Shown piece after piece: positions 7,120-11,963 of a DNA stretch of 11,963 bases. The stretch covers positions 1 through 11,963 of the forward strand of contig PXCX01000296.1 of the NCBI GenBank assembly GCA_003565195.1, read 5' to 3'. The DNA is from PVC group bacterium. Lineage in GTDB: Bacteria > Verrucomicrobiota > Kiritimatiellia > CAIKKV01 > PXCX01. The position numbers and the translations under genes were made by a program. The notes beneath the pieces are model-generated. The model saw nothing but the letters and a program-made list of their open reading frames with translations, ran no database searches and was not told the origin of the DNA. The stretch's first letter is position 1, and every line of letters starts with the position of its first letter.

Positions 7120-8679
7120 ATGAATAATACACGTAAAAACATCTTGTTCATCACCAGTGACCAGCATCACTGGCAGGCGCTGGGTTTTTTGAATCCGGAA
7201 GTCAAGACGCCGCATCTCGACCGTTTGGCGCGCCAAGGAACCGTTTTCCCGCGCGCGTACACGGTCAATCCCACCTGTACACCGACCCGCGCCAGTTGGA
7301 TCACCGGCCTGTATCCCAGCCAACACGGCGCTTATTCGCTGGGAACCAAGCTGATGGAGAACGTACCGACGATCGGCGACCATCTGCAAAGGCACGGATA
7401 CCGCACGGCCCTGATCGGCAAAGCGCATTTCCAAGGATTACGCGATACGCCGGAATATCCTTCGCTGGAAAGTTATCCCATCCTGCACGATCTGGATTTC
7501 TGGCGTCGTTTCAAGGGACCGTTTTACGGGTTCGAGCATGTTGAAATGGCACGCAACCACGTAAACGAAGCGCACATCGGCCAGCATTACGCCTTATGGC
7601 TTGAGGAAAAGGGTTGTGCCAACTGGCGCGATTACTTTGTACCGACACCCAAACAATGGCTTCCCGATCCACCGGGTTTTCCGCAATCGAAACGGCTGCC
7701 ACGCAAGGCGGGTGACGGACACTGGGATATCCCGGAGGAATTCCATTACAACACCTGGATCGCCGAACGGTGCGAGAATTTGATGGAAGGATACCGGCAA
7801 CGGAACGAAAACTTTTTCCTGTGGGCCAGTTTTCTGGATCCGCATCCCCCCTACATGGTGCCGTCACCGTTTTCAGAGCTTTACGATCCGGCACACGTGA
7901 CGGTTCCCGAGGCGGTACCCGGTGAATTCGACGACAAACCGCCCTATTTCAAAAAAGCGCACGAACAGGATCCCGACTTCCGGAAGTTTGGCGAGCCGGA
8001 CGGAAACCACATTCACGGCTCGGGCAGTCATCTTTGTTCGCGCGAAATCAAGGCTCGCAATATCGCGACCATGTACGGTATGGTCACGATGCTGGACAAA
8101 TATGTCGGACGCATCCTGGAGCGGTTGGATCGGCTGGGTCTGAGTGAAAATACCCTGGTATGTTTTACCTCCGATCACGGCGATTTCTGGGGGCAACACG
8201 GTTTGACAGCCAAGGCCATCCATCATTATGAAGATCTTTTGCGTGTCCCGTTGATTGTGCGGCTGCCGGGTATCATTCCTGAAAACAAGGTATCGCAGAG
8301 CTTGCAATCCACGATTGATCTGCCCCAGACCTTCCTGAACATGGCAGGGCTACCGGTTCCCCGGACGATGGCGGGCATCGATCAGACGGCGGTTTGGTCC
8401 GGCGAGGACAGAGCCGGGCGGGATCACGTGATTGTCGAGAATCAGCATCAGCCGACGACGATGAACATGCGCACGTACGTTGAACGCCGATATAAGCTGA
8501 CGATCCATTATCGGCGCGAGTACGGTGAATTATACGATTTAGAGAATGATCCCGGTGAAATTGTCAATTTATGGAACGATCCCGGTCACCAGACACTGAA
8601 ACAGGATTTATTGCTGAAATTTCTCTACGCTGAAATGGCCAAGGCGCCTTTGCCGATGCCTCGCATCACCCACGCTTGA
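7120..8679 (+). CDS. Sulfatase of the formylglycine (Cys) type, no signal peptide
   Basis: A 519-residue alkaline-phosphatase-fold sulfatase, normal family length. The maturation motif CTPTR (53-57) followed by GLYPSQHG marks Cys53 as the residue oxidised to formylglycine. Other metal and active-site elements: SDQHH (13-17), GKAHF (Lys101, His103), LDPHPPY (239-245, His242) and TSDHGDF (350-356, Asp352/His353). The tail GELYDLENDPGEIVNLW (469-485) is the usual sulfatase C-terminal signature. The N-terminus MNNTRKNILFITSDQ runs straight into the first metal strand with no hydrophobic leader, so a cytosolic location is inferred. Substrate is unknown; sulfated polysaccharide fragments, sulfate monoesters or sulfamates are family possibilities. 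I chose ATG 7120 because AGGA precedes it at 7110-7113 and upstream in-frame codons lie inside cdsA. No maturase gene is visible in the window. Confidence 0.93.
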   Translation: MNNTRKNILFITSDQHHWQALGFLNPEVKTPHLDRLARQGTVFPRAYTVNPTCTPTRASWITGLYPSQHGAYSLGTKLMENVPTIGDHLQRHGYRTALIGKAHFQGLRDTPEYPSLESYPILHDLDFWRRFKGPFYGFEHVEMARNHVNEAHIGQHYALWLEEKGCANWRDYFVPTPKQWLPDPPGFPQSKRLPRKAGDGHWDIPEEFHYNTWIAERCENLMEGYRQRNENFFLWASFLDPHPPYMVPSPFSELYDPAHVTVPEAVPGEFDDKPPYFKKAHEQDPDFRKFGEPDGNHIHGSGSHLCSREIKARNIATMYGMVTMLDKYVGRILERLDRLGLSENTLVCFTSDHGDFWGQHGLTAKAIHHYEDLLRVPLIVRLPGIIPENKVSQSLQSTIDLPQTFLNMAGLPVPRTMAGIDQTAVWSGEDRAGRDHVIVENQHQPTTMNMRTYVERRYKLTIHYRREYGELYDLENDPGEIVNLWNDPGHQTLKQDLLLKFLYAEMAKAPLPMPRITHA

Positions 8680-8696
8680 AAAGCCAGGCCAAAGGA

Positions 8697-8730
8697 TTTT
8701 AAATCTCCGGTAGGGGAGGAAGATTTAGAA
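8697..8730. terminator. Imperfect hairpin between convergent genes
   Basis: Bases 8697-8706 (TTTTAAATCT) can pair with 8721-8730 (AGATTTAGAA) as ten pairs including one G-U, extended by CC/GG past a bulged A, with a loop of about nine bases. It sits in the 65-base gap between the sulfatase stop and the rhomboid stop, where a shared terminator is expected. It lacks a T-run on either side, so it is not a textbook intrinsic terminator. Confidence 0.3.
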
Positions 8731-8744
8731 CGACGGAGCGCTTT

Positions 8745-9836
8745 TCAGGCAAACCGCCAAGCCATCATCCATGATGTGGCGACGATGACGATCGTCAAGG
8801 CCAGGCAAGCATATTGTATCCGTGCGCCCGGCGGTTGGGCGGCGCGGGCGGCGGCTGGCAAACCTAGCGCGATACCGGCTAGGAACCCGAAAAAATGGGC
8901 CGCAATATCGGTGCCGGGCGCGGCGCCGGTCATGCTCAGCATGGCGAGTCCGCCGCCCAGTGGTATCCATGCCTTTCGCCATAGATCGCGCCATGGCGCC
9001 GCGCTCCGCAAATGGGTTGCCACGCCGTGAGCCGCCAGTAATCCGAGAGCGCCGAAACACGCGGTCGAAGCACCGATCCCGATGCCATCGCGGCCGGCCG
9101 TCCATGCCACCAGGGCGTTGCCGGCCGCTCCGGCAGCCAGAATCAGCAACCATCCCAGACCCACGCCGAAAAAACGGCTGATCAAGGCTGCGAACAACGC
9201 CAGAAAGAGCAGGTTCGAGACAAGGTGGCCAATATCAGCGTGGATCATCAAGGCCGTTACAGTTCGCCACCATTGCCCCGCGCGCACCGCGCTACGCCGG
9301 CCGGCCGCCGCTTCAAGCAACGCGACCGAAGATCGATAAGGTCCCAACCAGAGATAGAACAGTCCGACAACATGAACACCCCAGAATGCCGCCCAGAGTT
9401 CGGAAAAGATATCAGCGGAACTCGTTTCGGGTACCGCGGCTTGCGACGGCGGTGGCCATCCGCGATGTTGTTGTTCGTGTTCATCCAACAAGCGCTGCGC
9501 TTCGCTTGCATCATGCGGCGCCACATGAATCGTCCATTCACCATGATGCCTGACCAGTTGATACGGGATTGCGGCCACGCATAATACCGCCAGCCATTCC
9601 ATCAGTTTATCGCGGCAGGGCACCGCGATTCCCGGCAGCCTCGTGCCGGCGTCTTCCGGAGCATCGATGGTTTCAGGCGCCAGCGGAAAGGGATCCCAAC
9701 TCCGTTTGCGCAAGCCGCTTTCCTGATACAGGCCGCAATCGATCAACCCGTTGCGTCCGTCATGCCGAACTTGGCATGCTGAGCCGGTAACATTCTGTGA
9801 CGCGCCTGGACATTTAAGGGTCGTTCGACGATCCAT
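8745..9836 (-). CDS. Rhomboid-family intramembrane serine protease with a foreign N-terminal segment
   Basis: The frame codes 363 residues. The rhomboid core starts near residue 147 with about six membrane segments and cleaves membrane-protein substrates within the bilayer. Seen: WWRTVTALMIHADIGHLVSN, where His199, His204 and Asn208 keep the 5+4 spacing of GlpG His145/His150/Asn154; GIGASTACFG with Ser257 as nucleophile (GxST instead of GxSG); and AAHFFGFLAG with catalytic His314. Residues about 79-125 (MEWLAVLCVAAIPYQLV, WTIHVAPHDASEAQRLLDEHE) form a small soluble module often found before bacterial rhomboids, DUF2007-like by my recollection. Residues 1-59 do not belong to the family and read as the start of a beta-CASP metallo-beta-lactamase (see separate entry). 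The ATG at 9836 has AGGGAG upstream; the in-frame ATG at 9602 (residue 79) matches a normal rhomboid start but has no ribosome site. It lies 40 bases after ftsW and is probably co-transcribed. Protease activity is likely but unproven. Confidence 0.88.
   Translation of the reverse strand: MDRRTTLKCPGASQNVTGSACQVRHDGRNGLIDCGLYQESGLRKRSWDPFPLAPETIDAPEDAGTRLPGIAVPCRDKLMEWLAVLCVAAIPYQLVRHHGEWTIHVAPHDASEAQRLLDEHEQQHRGWPPPSQAAVPETSSADIFSELWAAFWGVHVVGLFYLWLGPYRSSVALLEAAAGRRSAVRAGQWWRTVTALMIHADIGHLVSNLLFLALFAALISRFFGVGLGWLLILAAGAAGNALVAWTAGRDGIGIGASTACFGALGLLAAHGVATHLRSAAPWRDLWRKAWIPLGGGLAMLSMTGAAPGTDIAAHFFGFLAGIALGLPAAARAAQPPGARIQYACLALTIVIVATSWMMAWRFA
9660..9836 (-). pseudogene. Remnant 5' end of a beta-CASP metallo-beta-lactamase gene, fused in frame to the rhomboid
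   Basis: Residues 1-59 of the rhomboid frame contain GASQNVTGS (11-19), LIDCGLYQE (31-39), RKRSWDPFPLAP (43-54) and ETIDA (55-59). This order and spacing is that of the first beta strands of beta-CASP RNA-processing hydrolases (typically GAxxxVTGS, then DCGxxQ, then NWxPFP, then IDAV). In intact proteins the next residues are the VxLTHxHxDH metal site; here the sequence changes to PEDAGTRLPGIAVP. No metal site or beta-CASP domain follows anywhere in the window, so the enzyme is lost while its start codon and ribosome site (AGGGAG, 9840-9845) remain and now precede the rhomboid. The assignment rests on family knowledge, not a search. Confidence 0.75.
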
Positions 9837-9839
9837 GTT

Positions 9840-9845
9840 CTCCCT
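9840..9845 (-). promoter_or_regulatory. Ribosome binding site ahead of the hybrid rhomboid frame
   Basis: On the minus strand it reads AGGGAG, three bases before the ATG at 9836. This is close but usable. By inference it originally served the beta-CASP gene whose first codons follow it. Its presence favours translation from 9836 over the internal ATG at 9602. Confidence 0.5.
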
Positions 9846-9876
9846 AACCTGTAACGTCGCGATTTAGGCTGTTAGG

Positions 9877-11070
9877 CTAAATATCGGAAAAACGCAGTTC
9901 CCGGCTGGTTGAGAACCCGACTTTGCGCGTATTTTGATTTTCCTTAGCAACATCCTCGACGGTGGTATTGCGGGCGATATTAACAAGGATACCGATAATT
10001 GTCATCGTGATCAGCAAGCTTGATCCGCCATAACTGATAAACGGCAGGGTTATCCCGGTCGTCGGCAGGCAACCGGTAACCACGGCGACATTGATTGCCG
10101 CCTGCAGGGCAAGGACCATGGCTAGGCCGACCCCCAACAGGCGGCCGAAGCGATCGGGCGCATGGGCGCTGATTCGCAGACTGCAAAGCAGGATGGCCAG
10201 AAACAGCAAAACAATAGCGCCAGTTGCCAGCAATCCCAGTTCCTCACCGATAATGGCGAAAATGAAATCATTATGGGCTTCCGGCAGGTAATGATACTTT
10301 TGGATACTTTCGCCTAAACCAATGCCCGTCCATTCGCCCAGGGCGAATGCTTGCTTGGCTTGTTGCAATTGATACGCCGCCGCCGGATGAAGTTCAGGAT
10401 TCCACAAAGCCTCCACCCTCTGCCAGCGGGTTGGATTATTCAGGACGGCAAGAGAGAACAGCATGATTCCGGCCATTGCGGGTATCAACAGGTGTGCCAG
10501 TTTCACCCCGCTGACAAACATGATCCCGCCCCCGACAGCGGCCACCAGGGCGACGGTGCCATAGTCGGGTGCAAGAAACAGTAGCCCGCATATCAGGCCT
10601 ATCAAGACCAGCGGAACCATGATCGCCCGCACAAAGGTCATCGTCCTTGAACGATTGGCATACCAGGCAGCCAACGCGATAATAATCGCTATTTTTGCAA
10701 ACTCAGACGGTTGAAACTGTAGTCCGGCAATCACAACCCAGCGTGAACTGCCGCCGCGCCGGGCGCCGATACCGGGCACGAAAACCATGACCAGCCCGAC
10801 CAGCGAAATCACCAGCAGAACCCAGGCCATTTTTTTGTACCACCGATAATCCAGACGGGCAACGATCAACGTAACGACCGCGCTGATTCCCAACCAGACA
10901 ATCTGCCGATTGAGCAGGAACAGTGGATCACCGTACCTGTCGGCAGCACGCACCCGACTGGCGCTGGCCAACATGACCAGACCGAAACCGAGCAGTACGG
11001 CCACCGCGCCTAGCATCAAAGTCGGCGCGGTCCAGCCGCGGTCACGGTCTGTTGGCCTGTGTTCAGTCAC
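9877..11070 (-). CDS. ftsW: FtsW/RodA-family SEDS peptidoglycan glycosyltransferase, FtsW-like
   Basis: Polymerises lipid II into glycan strands in the inner membrane, normally paired with a class B penicillin-binding protein. The 397-residue protein has about ten membrane segments. Seen: GFGLVMLASAS (28-38), SSRWVVIAGLQFQPSEFAKI (108-127), LAPDYGT (166-172), LPEAHNDFIFAIIGEELG (262-279) with Asp268 at the catalytic position known for SEDS enzymes, and GCLPTTGITLPFISYGGSS (333-351). I prefer FtsW over RodA on overall style (LNRQ, PEAHNDFIFA, GITLPFISYGGSS), but the division or elongation role is inferred. The start is GTG at 11070, which overlaps the stop of the upstream LysM gene by eight bases. 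No Shine-Dalgarno is seen, so translational coupling is likely. None of the usual dcw neighbours (murD, murG, murC) is in the window. Confidence 0.92.
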   Translation of the reverse strand: MTEHRPTDRDRGWTAPTLMLGAVAVLLGFGLVMLASASRVRAADRYGDPLFLLNRQIVWLGISAVVTLIVARLDYRWYKKMAWVLLVISLVGLVMVFVPGIGARRGGSSRWVVIAGLQFQPSEFAKIAIIIALAAWYANRSRTMTFVRAIMVPLVLIGLICGLLFLAPDYGTVALVAAVGGGIMFVSGVKLAHLLIPAMAGIMLFSLAVLNNPTRWQRVEALWNPELHPAAAYQLQQAKQAFALGEWTGIGLGESIQKYHYLPEAHNDFIFAIIGEELGLLATGAIVLLFLAILLCSLRISAHAPDRFGRLLGVGLAMVLALQAAINVAVVTGCLPTTGITLPFISYGGSSLLITMTIIGILVNIARNTTVEDVAKENQNTRKVGFSTSRELRFSDI

Positions 11071-11963
11071 GCGGGATTATGATCGTCTGACCAGTCGTTA
11101 CATGACGGCTACTGAGCGCGTTGGCGCGCTGAAGATCTTCGACGCGGACGCCATACATTCCGGCAATATCCTCGAGTGTCTGGCCTGGATCGACCACATG
11201 GACCATCTCGCCGGAACGTTGGATCAGCGCTTCCATTTCCTCATCGACCTCGGGAATCTCCGTTTCGCGCACTCTGGTTTCCTGCTCACGGAACGAAGTC
11301 TCGGGTTCGGGCAAGACGGTAGGGGTTGTCTCGTCGCGAACGTCCGGTTCCGGCCTGCGTTCGGGAACCGGCCTGCGTTCGGGAACCCGCGGGCGCGGCG
11401 TTTCTTGGTCAACCCCTGGAATCACTAATTTTTGACCTGCCATAATCTTATCGGCATCGGACAGATTATTGGCTTCGACAATATCCCGCACGCTCACGCC
11501 ATAGCGCTGGGCAATGACCGAGAGCGCCTCGCCCGGCTGGACTTCATGTTGCAGTCCTTCTTGCGGTACGGGACGCACCGGCCGATCTACCCGTGGCGGT
11601 CGGTCCATAGCATCGATCCGGGCATGCGGCGGCAACAATAAGGTTTGACCTTCATATATTTTGTCCGGCTCGGCTATTTTGTTTAATTCCATAATTTCCT
11701 CCAGCGACACATCGGCGCGCGAGGCAATTCGCGAAAGCACGTCGCCCGACTTAACCTGATATTCCTTGTAGTCGGTATCGACCACTGGTCGTTCCGGCCT
11801 TCTCACCGGTTCCGGTGTTAGCGTCGGTCGCGGATCCGGACGATCCGGCACCGGCGTAATGGTTATCGGTTCCGGCATAGGCACCTCCCGGATTTCGGGT
11901 GGGCGCGGTTCAGGGGATCGGCATCCCGGCGACATAAAAACCATGGTTGCGGCGACCACATGC
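11063..11963 (-). CDS. Three-LysM peptidoglycan-binding protein, probable lipoprotein (5' end outside window)
   Basis: The minus-strand frame is open to the right edge, so the true start may lie beyond it; a GTG at 11959 is the first in-window start option. Numbered from that GTG, a hydrophobic stretch VVAATMVFM leads to SPGC (Cys13). I read this as the end of a lipoprotein signal peptide, although Ser at -3 makes a weak lipobox. A proline-rich linker follows (about 14-60). Three LysM modules come next: 65-110 (YQVKSGDVLSRIA, EGQTLLLP), 138-181 (HEVQPGEALSVIAQRYGV, AGQKLVIP) and 252-297 (HVVDPGQTLEDIAGMYGV, TGQTIIIP). They are joined by Pro/Arg/Glu-rich linkers, one containing a duplicated VPERRP. 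LysM binds the GlcNAc-X backbone of peptidoglycan. No catalytic domain is visible, so an anchoring or scaffold role is inferred. Its stop overlaps the ftsW start, which ties it to cell-wall synthesis. Confidence 0.88.
   Translation of the reverse strand, partial: HVVAATMVFMSPGCRSPEPRPPEIREVPMPEPITITPVPDRPDPRPTLTPEPVRRPERPVVDTDYKEYQVKSGDVLSRIASRADVSLEEIMELNKIAEPDKIYEGQTLLLPPHARIDAMDRPPRVDRPVRPVPQEGLQHEVQPGEALSVIAQRYGVSVRDIVEANNLSDADKIMAGQKLVIPGVDQETPRPRVPERRPVPERRPEPDVRDETTPTVLPEPETSFREQETRVRETEIPEVDEEMEALIQRSGEMVHVVDPGQTLEDIAGMYGVRVEDLQRANALSSRHVTTGQTIIIPRD
11350..11385. repeat. Perfect 18-base tandem duplication in the LysM gene
   Basis: CCGGCCTGCGTTCGGGAA occurs at 11350-11367 and again at 11368-11385 without any change. 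On the minus strand it encodes two copies of the hexapeptide frame VPERRP in the linker between LysM modules 2 and 3. The length is a multiple of three, so the frame is kept. Confidence 0.9.

Noticed and set aside
8822..9584. Several plus-strand open frames between 8776 and 9790
   Set aside because: Arg/Pro-rich products typical of the complement of a G+C-rich membrane-protein gene; they lie opposite the rhomboid.
10910..11428. Plus-strand frame of 172 codons
   Set aside because: It runs opposite the ftsW start and the LysM gene and has no domain of its own.

Overview
The window looks like an ordinary chromosomal segment of a Gram-negative-type bacterium. It has a peptidoglycan-synthesising SEDS protein, a probable LysM lipoprotein and a moderately high G+C by eye. 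Lineage is inferred only from protein style. The GTP-type PEP carboxykinase (QYAGNTVGLKK, GAFPSACGKTSTAML), the CdsA signature without its usual His and Arg (PGVGGVLDVLDS), a Cys-type sulfatase and a beta-CASP remnant of the style GASQNVTGS / DCGLYQE / WDPFP all recall the PVC group (Verrucomicrobia, Kiritimatiellae, Lentisphaerae). This assignment is tentative. I see no tRNA, rRNA, CRISPR array, insertion sequence or phage gene.

Layout. (1) 1-1013, minus strand: 5' half of a GTP-dependent PEP carboxykinase gene, cut by the left edge. (2) 1014-1195: a divergent promoter region with a plausible sigma70-type promoter in each direction and a small palindrome inside the pckG promoter. (3) 1196-6180, plus strand: a tightly packed five-gene chain, proS, DAHP synthase, an HU/IHF-like protein, a histidyl-tRNA synthetase and a YcbL/glyoxalase-II-like hydrolase. 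All four junctions are the same 4-base ATGA stop/start overlap. (4) 6240-8679, plus strand: cdsA followed 13 bases later by a sulfatase without a signal peptide. (5) 8680-8744: a short convergent gap with an imperfect hairpin. (6) 8745-11963, minus strand: a three-LysM probable lipoprotein (5' end outside the window), then a GTG-started ftsW/rodA-type gene that overlaps it by 8 bases, then a rhomboid protease.

How the genes fit together. The plus-strand chain joins amino-acid supply (first step of aromatic synthesis) with charging of tRNAs for proline and histidine, plus a chromatin protein and a detoxification-type hydrolase. CdsA supplies CDP-diacylglycerol for phospholipids. The minus-strand LysM-FtsW pair points to cell-wall assembly.

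The most notable observation is in the rhomboid reading frame. Its first ~59 codons read as the N-terminus of a beta-CASP metallo-beta-lactamase RNA-processing enzyme, ending where the HxHxDH metal motif should begin. The frame then runs open into a rhomboid with its own N-terminal soluble module. It looks like a deletion scar that gave the rhomboid another gene's start site. I found no evidence of a wholly new multi-gene system.
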